Of a stretch of 64,000 nt of DNA, positions 21,428-33,800 are shown one piece after another; within the stretch, counting starts at the first letter, position 1; each line of letters opens with the position of its first letter. The stretch is from Notolepis coatsorum (Eukaryota; Chordata; Actinopteri; Aulopiformes; Paralepididae): NCBI GenBank assembly GCA_963971535.1, contig OZ020589.1:96034324-96098323 (forward strand), written 5' to 3'. The notes below the pieces were generated by a model, which was not told the origin of the DNA, searched no databases, and saw nothing but the letters and a program-made list of their open reading frames with translations. Position numbers and translations under genes: made by a program.

Positions 21428-24289
21428 TCAAGTCAAGAGTTTTATTTGTCACGGCATACAAGTATACAATGAAATGCGGGTGGTCTTGCCCGCAACGATG
21501 TGCAATACAGTGGTACAACATATAATAGAATCCAATAAAAACAACATTGTGCAATAAACAGGTAACAGGTAACATGGTGGGACATCTCGGTATCTGTACA
21601 TAGTTATTTTTTTTTGATCCACTTTTTCTCCCATTTTTCTATATTTTCTCCCATCCCAATTTCGTATCATCTAATTCAACCCTCCCCTGTCACGAACGCT
21701 GTTTCTTGCCTCCCACAAGCCGGCTGCAATGTGGACTAAGTCATACATAGCACAAGTCCCCTCCGGTACTTGAGGTAACAGCAGTCGCATCTTTTCACCT
21801 GCGCAGCTCGATCTCTCAGTGGCGAGGAGTAATGCGTGGGAGGCTCACGCTGCCCCCGACACTTCCTGATTCTACTGCGCAGGCGCACCAACCGACCTGT
21901 AGGAGTCGCTGTCCACAACGCCCGATCCCCACCCATCAGTTTCCCACCCCCTAATACGGCCAATGTGTATTAGTACGGACAACCAGCTAAACTGAAAGCA
22001 AATGTGGAGCGCTGGACTCGAACAGGCAAGCCCAGCGTCTCCAGATTTCGTGGCGAGCGCCTTGCCCACTACGCCACGTAGCCGCCCTGTACATAGTTAT
22101 TTACAGAGCATATAGGACATGCTAGGTAGCTTTGGTAGTGCAATACACTGTTACTGTTGTTATACTAATTTAAAGTGGCCTTTCCTTTTGGCCATAAGTG
22201 TGGGTGTGTGCGGCATGAGTGTGTGCCCGCTCATGTTAAAGTGTTAAAGTGGCTGCTAGTGTGTGAGCGTGCACAGCGTGCGTGTCGTGTGTGTGCTCAT
22301 GTGTGTGGATAGTTCAGTGTTCTGTGGCACTCAGTGTTCATTGTTCAAGGCTCTGATGGCCTGGGGGAAGAAGCTGAGCCTAAGCCTCTCTGTCCTAGTA
22401 GCTGGGGTTCGCAGGCGTCTGCCTGACCTCAGCAGCTGGAACAGGCTGTTATTGGGGTGGTGGGGGTCTTTCATTATTCTGCACGCTCTGGATTTGCACC
22501 TCTTGTTGTATAGAACCTGCAGGGGAGGTAGTGCAATAACAGTGGTACGCTCGGCTGAGCGCACCACTCTCTGTAGGGCCTTCTTGTCCTGTGCCGTGCT
22601 GTTTCCATACCAGGCAGTGATGTTTCCGGTCAAGATGCTCTCTACAGCTCCTGATTAGAAGGACTGGAGTATCTTCCCCGATACTCTGAACTTCCTTAAC
22701 TGTCTCAGGTGGTAGAGGCGCTGCTTCGCCTTCTTTACGACTGTGTCTATGTGTGTTGACCATGTCAGATCCTCTGAGATGTGGACCCCCAGGTACTTAA
22801 AGCTGCTCACCCTGTCCACGGTAGCCCCGTTTATCATCAGTGGTGTGTGTGTCTCCTGCTGTCCTCTCCTATAATCCACGATCAGCTCCTTGGTTTTACC
22901 AATGTTCAGGAGCAGGCTGTACCTCAACCTCCTCCCGGTAGGCCTTCTCGTCGTTGTCCGAGATCAGCCCCACCACCACTGTGTCGTCTGCGAACTTCAC
23001 TATGGAGTTGGAGCTGAACTTGGCCACACAATCGTGTGTGTAGAGTGAGTACAGCAGGGGGCTCAGAACACAGCCCTGGGGGGACCCGATGCTCAGGGTG
23101 ATGGTGTTGGAGGTCTGACCCCCCACCCTGACCGCCTGGGGTCTTTCGCTCAGAAAGTCCAGTACCCAGGCGCTCAGGGTGGAGCTCAGACCCAGCTCGA
23201 TCAGCTTGTCCACCAGTCTGGTGGGGACTATGGTGTTGAACGCTGAGCTGTAGTCAATGAACAACAGTCTCACATAGCCCCCCTTCTGACGGTCAAGGTG
23301 AGAGAGGGTGCTGTGCAGTACCTGGGAGACCGCGTAGTCAGTGGACCTGTTTGTCCTGTATGCAAATTGAATAGGGTCCATATCACTGGGGAGGGAAGCA
23401 CAAATGTGGTCCTTGACCAGCCTCTCGAAACATTTCATGACCACAGAGGTGAGTGCCACCGGTCTGTAGTCATTGAGACATGTTGGGGAGGGTTTCTTCG
23501 GTACAGGGATGATGGTAGACATCTTGAAGCAGGCAGGGACCACTGACTCCGCCAGGGATTGATTAAATATGGCGGTGAACACCGGGGCTAGCTGGTTGGC
23601 ACAGGACTTAAGTATGTGTCCTGTTATACCATCTGGGCCTGCCGCTTTCCTGGTGTTCACCTGCATAAATGCTCTTCTCACACTGTGTTCCGACAACGAG
23701 AGAGCGCCCCCGCCCCCCCGCGGTTGCCCTCCACAACAGCCGGCGCGCCAGTGACGTCACTAGCCGGAGAGCTAGCGGCGCCACTGTCTACACCAAACCG
23801 AGCGTAGAAAGAGTTGAGTTTGTCCGCGAGAGAGGCGTCGTCGCTCCCCATTGAGGGAGCGCTGACTTTGTAGTCAGTTGTTGTCTTCAGTCCCTGCCAC
23901 AAGCCTCTTGTGTCGTTTTGTGCCATTTGTGTCTCCAGTTTATCAGCATATGTCCTCTTAGCAAGTTTAACAGCCTTGCGCAGAGTATAGACTGAAGCAT
24001 TGTACTCCTCCATATTTCCTGACTCTCTGCCCAGGTTGTAAGCAGTGGTGCGAGAGTTCAGGGCTGCTCTAATAGTACTGTCCACCCACGGTTTCTGGTT
24101 TGGGAAAACCTGCACCTTTTTCATGAGGACAATACTATCAGCGAGTGTTGATATGAAGCTCACAACGGTATCTGCGTACTCGTTGACGTCACTGGCGCTT
24201 CCTCGAAACATATCCCAATCCGTGTCTGCGAGCGCATCCTGGAGCGTGGCCTCTGATTCGTCATTCCATTTTTTTGTCTCACGTGACAC
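21428..24289 (-). mobile_element. Rex1-like LINE, 5' truncated, degenerate, SINE inside
   Basis: The minus strand encodes an ORF2 in pieces. From 24289 it runs through a linker and then a reverse transcriptase (23696 to 22896) with TRKAAGPDGITGHILKSC, LNDYRPVALTSVVMKCFERL, YRTNRSTDYAVSQVL, LLFIDYSSAFNTI, GSPQGCVLSPLLYSL and the catalytic VKFADDTVVV. A deletion-type shift near 22896-22927 moves the frame to LLLNIGKTKELIVDYRR and FKYLGVHIS. A TAA at 22655-22657 then interrupts the frame before ITAWYGNSTAQDKKALQRVV. The 3' UTR ends in a TCAAGTCAAG-type tail near 21428. This protein pattern is that of Rex1/Babar-like fish LINEs. At least one stop and one shift mean it is non-functional. Confidence 0.85.
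21610..22087 (-). mobile_element. tRNA-derived SINE within the LINE 3' UTR
   Basis: The tRNA-like head is at 22087 (GGGCGGCTACGTGGCGTAGT on the minus strand, B-box TGTTCGAGTCC), and the A-rich tail is at 21610. A 15-bp duplication TGTACATAGTTATTT flanks it (21595-21609 and 22088-22102), which shows retroposition into the older LINE. Confidence 0.92.
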
Positions 24290-24329
24290 TCAGTGTTGCA
24301 TATTTGGATTTTATGGTGGATTTTGTTCT

Positions 24330-24445
24330 TGATTTATTGTGATGTTTCTTCTTGACATGTTTAAAGAAGACTTGTACAGCCCACGAGGGCATTACCTTGT
24401 GATTGTGGGTTTTACAAATAAAGTTGATTTATTTTATTTGAATGT
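24330..24445 (+). repeat. Possible LINE 3' tail
   Basis: GACTTGTACAGCCCACGAGG followed by GTGATTGTGGGTTTTACAAA, TAAAGTTGATTTATT and a TTTATTTG-rich end resembles a LINE 3' terminus; no coding part remains. Confidence 0.4.
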
Positions 24446-24523
24446 AAACAATATAAGACGAGACAGCTAAATCTACGAGTCAAATATGTATTTCAAGAGT
24501 TTGTAAAAATGGATATTACGTAC

Positions 24524-24823
24524 ATCTACACATAACGGAGGCGTCCGTGCATGTGTGGTTGACTCTTTCAAGTGTTTCAAGTCTGCAGGCTGCCAGAGAG
24601 CTTTCGTTTCCATAGCAGCTGCTCGTGTACATGAACGACCCACTTCCCGCGCCAAAGTGTGGCAATGGTTGAGTGATGGGAGAGCCGCACTCCTGCTGCC
24701 GACAGACCACCTCGGCCTGTTCTCTTCCCCACCCGCTGTCGCACACTCCTTTCCACTGGTCGTTATACTTTACCTCCACTCTGCCAGAGCACCGGTTGGT
24801 CCCGTTAACCAGCCTGACACTCT
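24524..24823 (-). CDS. SRCR domain exon (second)
   Basis: The exon encodes an SRCR domain of 100 residues: SVRLVNGTNRCSGRVEVKY, GVCDSGWGREQAEVVCRQQECG, FGAGSGSFMYTSSCYGNESSLAAC, a lengthened NHTC segment and DASVMC. The acceptor is GACTTCCAG before 24823. The best donor is GTACGT after 24524, which keeps a 300-bp phase 1-1 exon with eight cysteines; the donor is weaker than those of its sisters. The usual WGTVCDD has become WKGVCDSG, and the usual DAGV has become DASV, so this domain is more diverged than those at 11208 and 25906. NGT, NES and NHT sequons suggest glycosylation. Confidence 0.87.
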
Positions 24824-24890
24824 CTGGAAGTCAAAGAAGGGCATTCAATTGGTATCACTTCATATTATACTGTGCAATAACATAAATAAC

Positions 24891-25250
24891 TTAAAGGAAC
24901 AGGCCAACATTTTGGGAAATTATCTTACCGTCTTCTCCAGAGAGAGACAAGAAGATAGATACCAGTTTCCTCTCTGTGCGTTCAGTAGAAAGAATCTGGC
25001 TGCACGTTAGCCTAGCTTAGCACAATGAATCGAAGCGGACAGTGCCGGTTAGCCTTCGGGAGAGGTGTTAGTTGGACAATGCCTATGCTAACCGGCCATG
25101 TCCGCTTCCATTCATTGTGCTAAGCTAGGCTAACATGCAGCCAGATAGCTTTCTACTGAACGCACAGAGAGAAAACTGGTATCTATCTTCTTGTCTCTCT
25201 CTGGAGAAGACGATAAGCTAATTTCCCAAAATGTTGGCGTGTTCTTTTAA
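24891..25250. mobile_element. TTAA-flanked fold-back MITE (piggyBac-like)
   Basis: The element begins at TTAAAGGAACAGGCCAACAT and ends in the complement of TTAAAAGAACACGCCAACAT, so TTAA stands at both edges (24891-24894 and 25247-25250). The arms are inverted for about 165 bp each around a spacer of roughly 30 bp. TTAA target sites point to the piggyBac group. A half copy lies at 50555-50695. It occupies the intron between SRCR exons two and one. Confidence 0.85.
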
Positions 25251-25905
25251 CTAGACATTTGCTGTTGGTGGCAGACGGCCCAGATTCTCAATCCACATTT
25301 TGACCATGTCCCCTAATCCGAGCTATTGAGGAGTAGTTATAATGTTTTTAGGTTTATGAGAATAGTGCCACCATGAGGTAAGATGACTCAGAACTTCACA
25401 GGCCTCCTTGCTATTGTAAGGCAAAGACATTTATCATGTTTGGTGGATGGACAGTGCATTCACAAGTAACAAATCACTTCCTATTAACCATGCAGTTATA
25501 TGGTTAATTATATGGTTTGGACTATCAATTATCTAAATGGCACATTTAATGATATTAGTCCTCAGATCCCACACAGCAAGTTTAGTGAGAATCAGGCTAG
25601 GGGGAGTCAGGACCTAAATAACCAAAATCAATAGTTCATAGATTGATACTACTATGCACTCAGAGTGTAACACTGAAGTTCAACACTATATTTGACGAAC
25701 AAAGCCACTGACCCTTAGCTGCCAGAGAAGTACCCCTCCTGGTGACTTGTTCACAAGTTGTAAGATAAATTACTAAATGAAAATGAAATTAAATGAAATA
25801 TGAGCAAAACAAATAAATGTTGGGCCACTGTCGCCTGCAGTGCGGATGTAGCCTAAGACAAGGATGTAGCCTTTTTCACAAGGTAAGACTTTTTTTTCCC
25901 CTTAC
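25251..25905. other. SRCR intron, nothing recognised
   Basis: Plain AT-rich intron sequence without a supported repeat or coding feature. Confidence 0.4.
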
Positions 25906-26220
25906 CTGAACAGACAACGCCTGCATCCTCGCCGTGGCTACAGTCATTATCTCCATAAGTCTTCCTCTGGCAGTCCGCGAGGGAACTCTCTTTACCGTTA
26001 CACCTAAGGTCATCCAGCCAGATCTGTCCTTTCCCTTCTCCAAACTGAGCTAGTTTGGTGATCTCCAGAGCCGAGCCGCAGTCCATGGCTCTGCACGCCA
26101 CGTCCCCGGCATTCATGTTCCACAGATCGTCACACACCGTGCCCCAGGTGTCCCTGTACAACACCTCCACCCTGCCCGCGCACTGGTGAGGCCCGTCCGC
26201 CAGCCGGATGTTCACAGCCG
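25906..26220 (-). CDS. SRCR domain exon (first in the window)
   Basis: The exon encodes a complete group B SRCR domain of about 105 residues: VNIRLADGPHQCAGRVEVLY, WGTVCDDLWNMNAGDVACRAMDCG, FGEGKGQIWLDDLRCNGKESSLADC and DCSHGEDAGVVCSG, with all eight cysteines. The acceptor is ACCTGACAG before 26220 and the donor GTAAGG after 25906; the length is 315 bp and both borders are phase 1. It is the most 5' SRCR exon here. Upstream sequence is a LINE tail and SINEs, with no signal-peptide exon, so the gene very likely begins beyond 30 kb or lacks its start in this window. The domain acts outside the cell. Confidence 0.93.
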
Positions 26221-26227
26221 CTGTCAG

Positions 26228-26470
26228 GTATAGCAAACATATCATTATCAAAGTCAATGTCAACTTTATTGTCAATTTTCCATTTGTGCAAGACATACAG
26301 ACATTTGAAATTGCGTTCCCCCATTCCCACGGTGTATATAAAAATATATAGACAATAAATAAACACAAATGTAAACATATAGGACAAGATATATAACCCA
26401 ATATACAGCACTGCAAGATATGTACAATATTTAAACAATAATTCAAATTAGATCAAATGAGCTTAGTGCA
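26228..26470 (-). mobile_element. LINE 3' tail, antisense
   Basis: AGTCAATGTCAACTTTATTG followed by a 3' UTR-like stretch with TTGAAATTGCGTTCCCCC is the reversed 3' end of a fish LINE. It starts within 10 bp of the SRCR acceptor at 26220. Confidence 0.6.
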
Positions 26471-26932
26471 ATTATCAAATCAAATATCATACATTTTTAC
26501 TTTTAATTATACTATATTATATTGTGCTTATATTTAATTTCGTTTATATCTAATTTTATTTGATTCCACCTCTTTATTTTACAGTTGTACAGCCCTGGCC
26601 TATTTAAAAAAATATTGAATTGCCTAGTATATTACAGGTCCGCCATTCTGAAACGGATTTCAAAACGGATGGTTGCTAAATGTTATTCACAGAAGGTAGA
26701 CAAACTAACTGCGCTCCAATCTATACCAATAACGTTCAGTTTTGTGGTATATAATCCTGGGAAATAAGAGAAATAAAAAATAATAATCAGGAAGTCATTA
26801 GGAAGCTGGAAATCGCTAGCAGATGTAGTTTTTCGAAATGTCAACGCTCATGAGAGCTCTGGATGCCCTCTTCTCATAAGACTACAGAAAAATGGCCACT
26901 CTCGTTTATTTCTGGTCGAAATACGCTAGTTT
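26471..26932. other. Nothing recognised
   Basis: An AT-rich stretch. The phrase GGTTGCTAAATGTTATTCAC and the segment after it look repetitive to me, but I cannot assign a family. Confidence 0.3.
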
Positions 26933-27411
26933 GGTTGTGTGGCGCAGCGGAGATTGCGCTCGTCACCAATGCAAGAGACTCCGGTCTCGAATCCAGGTAT
27001 CAGCATTGCCTCCGGCCTGGGCCAGCCGTCATACTAACTCATTTGGCTGAGTTAGCGGGAGGGAAGTCATGGGTGGTAATCTGGCGTTGTGGACAGCGAC
27101 TCCTACAGGTCAGGTCTGGGTGCCTGCACAGCAAAAGACAGGAAGTGGTGAAGGCAGCGTGACCTGCCACGCGTTACACTTCACCAATGAGAGTCCGCGC
27201 TGCCAAGTGAAAAGAGAGCTGCTGGCTGTCTCCGCATGTGTCGGAGGAAGCATGTGGTAGACCTCAGGGCTCCCTAGACGACCAGTAGGGGGCACATGCG
27301 CACAACAACCAGGTAGGGGAGGGGGGAATTGGCATAACGACTAAATTGGGATGGGAGGAAAAACACAGAAAAATCAGGCGGAGAAAAAGAGGATAAAAAA
27401 AAAGAAAAGAA
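26933..27411 (+). mobile_element. tRNA-derived SINE, full length
   Basis: The tRNA-like head carries an A-box-like TGTGGCGCAGCGG and B-box-like GTCTCGAATCC. The body contains GTTGTGGACAGCGACTCCTA and CGCATGTGTCGGAGGAAGCA, and the tail is A-rich. A 14-bp duplication AAATACGCTAGTTT flanks it (26919-26932 and 27412-27425). This is the intact reference for the split copy at 13930-16470. Confidence 0.93.
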
Positions 27412-27552
27412 AATACGCTAGTTTATTAACACAATTCCTGAACTGATATTTCATTAATAACACTTTAACCTATTGGTAAACAAACGTATTGCTGAAAATA
27501 TACACTATGACTGCTGTTGTGACATGGTTATGGTGTTAAGGTGGGCTTCCCA

Positions 27553-28945
27553 CTCTCCAGGACGCGTGTAGCTTTTCTCCAACGCATCAGTGTTTCCGGG
27601 TTCCCGTTTTGCGCTCTGATTGGCCGCAGACCTACGCTAGTACGCCCCCCTCGCTATAGCGTAGCAGGAGGATGGACGCTGAAATCGAACAGCTGTTTCC
27701 GCGAGTACTTATGGACACGACAATAGTAGTAGTTATAAGACGCTGTTGTTAGCTTACATGCTAACGGCAATGGGATCCACCATAGCATTCACGTTGTACA
27801 CAATATGTACAACGTTACAAGCTCAAACACCTTATAACTACTACTATTGTCGTGTCCATAAGTTTCCTGGCAGAATACTTGTGAGGACAAAGGTATACAA
27901 AGAGGAGAGAACCATTTTGACATGACAATAGTAGTAGCTATAAAGTGTTTGAGCTTGTAACGTTGTACATATTGTGTATACAACATGAATGCTATGGTCG
28001 ATCCCATTGCCGTTAGCATGTAAGCTAACAACAGCGTCTTATAACTACTACTATTGTCGTGTAAAAATGGTTCTCTCCTCTTTGTATACCTTTGTCCTCA
28101 CAAGTATTCTGCCAGGGAACTTATGGACACGACAATAGTAGTAGTTATAAGACGCTGTTGTTAGCTTACATGCTAACGGCAATGGGATCGACCATAGCAT
28201 TCACGTTTTGGTCTACTTTTTCTCCCATTTTCTATTTTTCTCCCATCCCAATTTCGTATAGTCCAATTCTACCCTCCCCTGTCTCGAACGCTGTTTGGCC
28301 ATGCCTCCCACAAGCCGGCTGTAATGTGGACGAAGCCATACATTGCACAAGTCCCCTCCGGTACTCGAGGTAGCAGCCCTCGCATCTTTTCACCTGCACA
28401 GCGCGATCTTTCAGCGTCGGGGTGTGCGCTTTGGAGGGACGCCGCCCCCGTCGCTTCCTGATTCTACTGCGCAGGCGCACCAACCGACCTGTAGGAGTCG
28501 CTGTCCACAACATCCGATCCCCACCCATCAGCTTCCCACCCCCTAATACTGCCAAATGTATTAGTATGAACGACCAGCAAAGCTGAATGCAATGCGGAGA
28601 GCTGGGCTCGAACCCAGCGTCTCCTGCATTGGTGGTGAGCGCCTTGCCCACTGCACCACCTAGCCGCCCTCAATAGTAGTAGTTATAAGGTGTTTGAGCT
28701 TGTAACGTTGTACATATTGTGTATACAACGTGAATGCTATGGTCGATCCCATTGCCGTTAGCATGTAAGCTAACAACAGCGTCTTATAACTACTACTATT
28801 GTCGTGTCCATAAGTACTCGCGGAAACAGCTCCTGCTACGCTATAGAGAGGGGGGCGTACTAGCGTAGGTCAGCGGCCAATCAGAGCGCAAAACGGGAAC
28901 CCGGAAACGCCGATGCGTTGGAGAAAAGCTACACACCTCCAAAGA
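27553..28945. mobile_element. Large fold-back element with internal inverted modules
   Basis: The outer arms, about 150 bp, match in reverse: GTGTAGCTTTTCTCCAACGC near 27564 against its complement ending near 28937, including GCGCTCTGATTGGCCGC. Inside, a module with ACGACAATAGTAGTAGTTAT, GACGCTGTTGTTAGCTTACA and ATTCACGTTGTAC recurs several times in alternating orientation. A SINE interrupts it at 28213-28672. No coding content and no clear target duplication were found. Confidence 0.75.
28213..28672 (-). mobile_element. tRNA-derived SINE inside the fold-back element
   Basis: This minus-strand copy has its tRNA-like head at 28672 (GGGCGGCTAGGTGGTGCAGT, B-box GGGTTCGAGCCC) and its tail near 28213. 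It is the same family as 21610-22087. No target duplication is obvious, possibly because repeated arms blur the borders. Confidence 0.85.
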
Positions 28946-29039
28946 CTCTAGTCACCCAAACAACTGCCACAATACACATTCTGTGTATTGTCGCAGTGAG
29001 AGAGTTAACCGTTTTGGTGGTGCGGCAGTGAAAGGGTTA

Positions 29040-29293
29040 AAGAGATTTGCACCACATTCATACCTAATTTGCACCCTACCCCAAGTTTTGTACCTCTGCA
29101 TTCTACCTCACTGTTACTGATTTTACTCTGTATTGTATATTGTATATATGTATATTGACTTTTTACTTAATTTTTTTTTACTTACTTTCTTTTTACTGTA
29201 TGTAGCACACTCTCAGAGGCTCATACAGAAACAAGCATTTCATTATAAAGTATTCTGTATTTTGTTCTGACAAATAATAAACAAACTTGAAAC
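29040..29293 (+). mobile_element. LINE 3' tail (Rex1-like)
   Basis: TTTGCACC-rich sequence, a T-rich stretch, then AGCATTTCATTATAAAG and ACAAATAATAAACAAACTTG is the typical plus-strand 3' terminus of Rex1-like fish LINEs. No coding part remains. Confidence 0.6.
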
Positions 29294-29564
29294 TTAACTC
29301 TTGGATACATTTGAAAAACGCTAGTTTGATTCATGACGTGATGTCCTCTGCGGTCCACCGGCGGACCTCTCGGTAGAACAGGTTAAAGTTATTTTACTAT
29401 CCAGTGATTTTGTAGTTCAGGTGCAATTCTTGTAGAGTTCAATCTTGCTAGATTGTTGTGAAACTTGGTCACAAGATAAAACAGATATTGAGAAGTGCAA
29501 TTTCACTTACAACTCAATTTAGATTTTCTTTCGTGTTTTTTTTTTACAGTGATTAGCTTGTGCA
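29294..29564. other. Unpaired transposon end; otherwise nothing
   Basis: Near 29345-29385 the sequence GGTCCACCGGCGGACC with GTAGAACAGGTTAAAG resembles the right end of the element at 5857-7002. No partner is seen. Confidence 0.3.
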
Positions 29565-30140
29565 GGGCAGTATAGACCACCGCAACACTTCCGGTATTTT
29601 CAGATCATGGGAGAGCGCGGGATCAAATGAATGAATGTTGATGAGAGCATTAACGTAAGTGGTTGTAGCTACGGCTGTGGAGGTGTGTGGGAGACATGAT
29701 CCAATACACTTTTTTATACGCCTGAGTCTTCTGAACACGTAGAGACCAATCCCAAGTCGATCGCCACTTTCACGGCTGAGCTACAGTATCGTCACTTTTC
29801 CGCACCTACTCCCCAAACACTGCATGTGCAGATTGATAAACCTAGATTTCTGGACAATCCAGAGACTCCCATGGGCAATCTGCGCATGCAGAGTTTGGGG
29901 AGTAGGTGCGGGAAAGTGAATATAGCTCGGCCGAGAAAGTGCCGATCGACTTGGGGTTGGTCTCTCTGTGTTCAGGAGACTCAGGCGTATACAAAGGTTT
30001 ATTGGATCATGTCTCCAGCACCCCCACAGCCGTAGCTGCAACCACTTACGTCAAGGCTCTCATTAACATTCATTAATCCCCCCCCCCATGCTCCCCCATG
30101 AGCTCAGAACACTGGACGTGTAGCGGTGGTCTATAGCCCC
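29565..30140. mobile_element. Fold-back element with about 270-bp arms
   Basis: The outer ends are inverted versions of TATAGACCACCGC. The arms match over nearly their whole length, including TTGGGGAGTAGGTGCGG, CCAAGTCGATCG and AACCACTTACGT, around a spacer of roughly 30-40 bp near 29850. The right arm carries a poly-C run. No protein frame is credible. Confidence 0.78.
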
Positions 30141-30419
30141 ACTCAGGCCACTTTTCAAGCGGGGAAGAAAGATTTATTTCTGCAGGCCATATGTCAGGCC
30201 AGTCCGGGCCTGCTGAAAGGTTTGCCAACTCATCTTTGCGTATTATGTGAAAGGCCTATAAGCAGTGTTTTTGATGGCATGTCAGCAATAGTAAGTAAAT
30301 GGAATTCACTAACCTGTAGTAGTCCAAGGCACGTTCAGCAGGCCTACAATAACACATACATAATAGATTGGTGTAAAGCTGAGAACTCATAGATGTGCTC
30401 ATATCTATGATAGGTATAA
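30141..30419. other. Nothing recognised
   Basis: A frame of 88 codons spans part of this segment but has no recognisable domain or splice context. Confidence 0.3.
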
Positions 30420-30765
30420 GTAATAGAATAGAAGTACTTTATTAATCCCGAGGGAAATTCAGCACCACAGATCGCTCACAGTGAACATTTAGTTGGTAAA
30501 AGTCAAAAATAAGACTAGGAATAAGAATAAAATAAAAATACACAGTCAGAGATATACATTCTAAAATTCTGAAATATACAGTCAGACAATATACAGTAAT
30601 ATACAGTCAAATGTAAATGTCAAGGAAGGTATACCTATAGTCAAATGTAAATGTACAGGAATATACAGGGATTTTCTCTGTGCTCAGTGAGGCACAGTGA
30701 GGCGTTGTACAGTCTGATGGCTGTTGGTATGAAGTACTTCCTGTGACTTACAATTGAATAATGAT
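30420..30765 (-). mobile_element. LINE 3' tail, reversed
   Basis: AATAGAATAGAAGTACTTTATTAATCCCGAGGGAAATTC is the well-known type of reversed fish LINE 3' terminus; the 3' UTR follows to about 30765, with GTTGTACAGTCTGATGGCTG. Confidence 0.6.
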
Positions 30766-30839
30766 TCTTTCTTCTTCTTATTTATTTATTTTAAACCAAG
30801 CCTGAGATGATGTTGTATCAGCTAATCTAGCTGTTGGCA

Positions 30840-33800
30840 AAAAATCACAACATGATGAAATGTGTTTGTTACTGTCATGACATGATGAAATGTATTTGGT
30901 ACTGTCACGGCATGATGAAGTGTGTTACTGTCATGCCATAATGAAGTGTGTTTGTTACTGTCACAACATGATGAAATGTATTTGGTACTGTCACGGCATG
31001 ATGAAGTGTGTTACTGTCATGCCATAATGAAGTGTGTTTGTTACTGTCACGGCATGATGAAGTGTGTTACTGTCATGCCATAATGAAGTGTGTTTGTTAC
31101 TGTCACAACATGATGAAATGTATTTGGTACTGTCACGGCATGATGAAGTGTGTTACTGTCATGCCATAATGAAATGTGTTTGTTACTGTCACAACATGAA
31201 GTGTGTTTGTTACTGTCACAACATGAAGTGTGTTTGTTACTGTCACAACATGAAGTGAGTTTGTTACTGTCACAACATGAAGTGAGTTTGTTACTCTCAC
31301 AACATGAAGTGTGTTTGTTACTGTCACAGCATGAAATGTGTTTGTTACTGTCACAGCATGAAATGTGTTTGTTACTGTCACAACATAAAGTGTGTTTGTT
31401 ACTGTCACAACATGAAGTGTGTTTGTTACTGTCACAACATGAAGTGTGTTTGTTACTGTCACAACATGAAGTGTGTTTGTTACTGTCATGACATGATTAA
31501 GTGTGTTACTGTCACAACATGAAGTGTGTTTGTTACTGTCACAACCTGATGAAATGTGTTTGTTACTGTCATGACATGAAGTGTGTTTGTTACTGTCACA
31601 ACAGGATGAAATGTGTTTGTTACTGTCACAACATGAAGTGTGTTTGTTACTGTCACAACCTGATGAAATGTGTTTGTTACTGTCATGACATGAAGTGTGT
31701 TTGTTACTGTCACAACAGGATGAAATGTGTTTGTTACTGTCACAACATGAAGTGTGTTTCTTACTGTCACAACATGAAGTGTGTTTGTTACTGTCACAAC
31801 ATGAAGTGTGTCTGTTACTGTCACGACATGAAGTGTGTGTTACTGTCACAACATGATGTATGTTTGTTACTGTCACAACATGAAGTGTGGTTGTTACTGT
31901 CACAACATGAAGTGTGTTTGTTACTGTCACAACATGAAGTGTGTTCGTTACTGTCACAACAGGATTAAATGTGTTTGTTACTGTCACAACATGAAGTGTG
32001 TTTCTTACTGTCACAACATGAAGTGTGTTTGTTACTGTCACAACATGAAGTGTGTCTGTTACTGTCACGACATGAAGTGTGTGTTACTGTCACAACATGA
32101 TGTGTGTTTGTTACTGTCACAACATGAAATGTGGTTGTTACTGTCACAACATGAAGTGTGTTTGTTACTGTCACAACATGAAGTGTGTTTGTTACTGTCA
32201 CAACATGAAGTGTGTGTTACTGTCACAACCTGATGAAATGTGTTTGTTACCGTCATGACATGAAGTGTGTTTGTTGCCATCACAACATGATGAAATGTGT
32301 TTGTTACTGTCACAACATGATGTGTGGTTGTTACTGTCAAAACATGAAGTGTGTTTGTTACTGTCACGACATGAAGTGTGTGTTACTGTCACACCATGAA
32401 GTGTGTGTGTTACTGTCACAACATGAAGTGTGTTTGTTACTGTCACAACATGAAGTGTGTTTGTTACTGTCACAACATGAAGTGTGTTTGTTGCCATCAC
32501 AACATGATGAAATGGGTTTGTTACTGTCACAACATGATGTGTGTTTGTTACTGTCATGACATGAAGTGTGTTTGTTGCCATCACAACATGATGAAATGTG
32601 TTTGTTACTGTCACAACATGATGTGTGTTTGTTACTGTCACAACATGAAGTGTGTTTGTTACTGTCACAACATGAAGTGTGTGTTACTGTCACAACATGA
32701 AGTGTGTGTGTTACTGTCACAACATGAAGTGTGTTTGTTACTGTCACAACCTGATGAAATGTGTTTGTTACTGTCATGACATGAAGTGTGTTTGTTACTG
32801 TCACAACAGGATGAAATGTGTTTGTTACTGTCACAACATGAAGTGTGTTTCTTACTGTCACAACATGAAGTGTGTTTGTTACTGTCACAACATGAAGTGT
32901 GTCTGTTACTGTCACGACATGAAGTGTGTGTTACTGTCACAACATGATGTATGTTTGTTACTGTCACAACATGAAGTGTGGTTGTTACTGTCACAACATG
33001 AAGTGTGTTTGTTACTGTCACAACATGAAGTGTGTTTGTTACTGTCACAACATGAAGTGTGTTCGTTACTGTCACAACAGGATTAAATGTGTTTGTTACT
33101 GTCACAACATGAAGTGTGTTTCTTACTGTCACAACATGAAGTGTGTTTGTTACTGTCACAACATGAAGTGTGTCTGTTACTGTCACGACATGAAGTGTGT
33201 GTTACTGTCACAACATGATGTGTGTTTGTTACTGTCACAACATGAAGTGTGGTTGTTACTGTCACAACATGAAGTGTGTTTGTTACTGTCACAACATGAA
33301 GTGTGTTTGTTACTGTCACAACATGAAGTGTGTGTTACTGTCACAACCTGATGAAATGTGTTTGTTACCGTCATGACATGAAGTGTGTTTGTTGCCATCA
33401 CAACATGATGAAATGGGTTTGTTACTGTCACAACATGATGTGTGTTTGTTACTGTCATGACATGAAGTGTGTTTGTTGCCATCACAACATGATGAAATGT
33501 GTTTGTTACTGTCACAACATGATGTGTGTTTGTTACTGTCAAAACATGAAGTGTGTTTGTTACTGTCACGACATGAAGTGTGTTTGTTACTGTCACAACA
33601 TGAAGTGTGTTTGTTGCCATCACAACATGATGAAATGGGTTTGTTACTGTCACAACATGATGTGTGTTTGTTACTGTCATGACATGAAGTGTGTTTGTTG
33701 CCATCACAACATGATGAAATGTGTTTGTTACTGTCACAACATGATGTGTGTTTGTTACTGTCACAACATGAAGTGTGTTTGTTACTGTCACAACATGAAG

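Noticed and set aside
23678..24289. Separate host gene upstream of the reverse transcriptase
   Set aside because: The sequence (QVFPNQKPWVDSTIRAALNS, KLNSFYARFGVDS) is the linker region of the same LINE ORF2.
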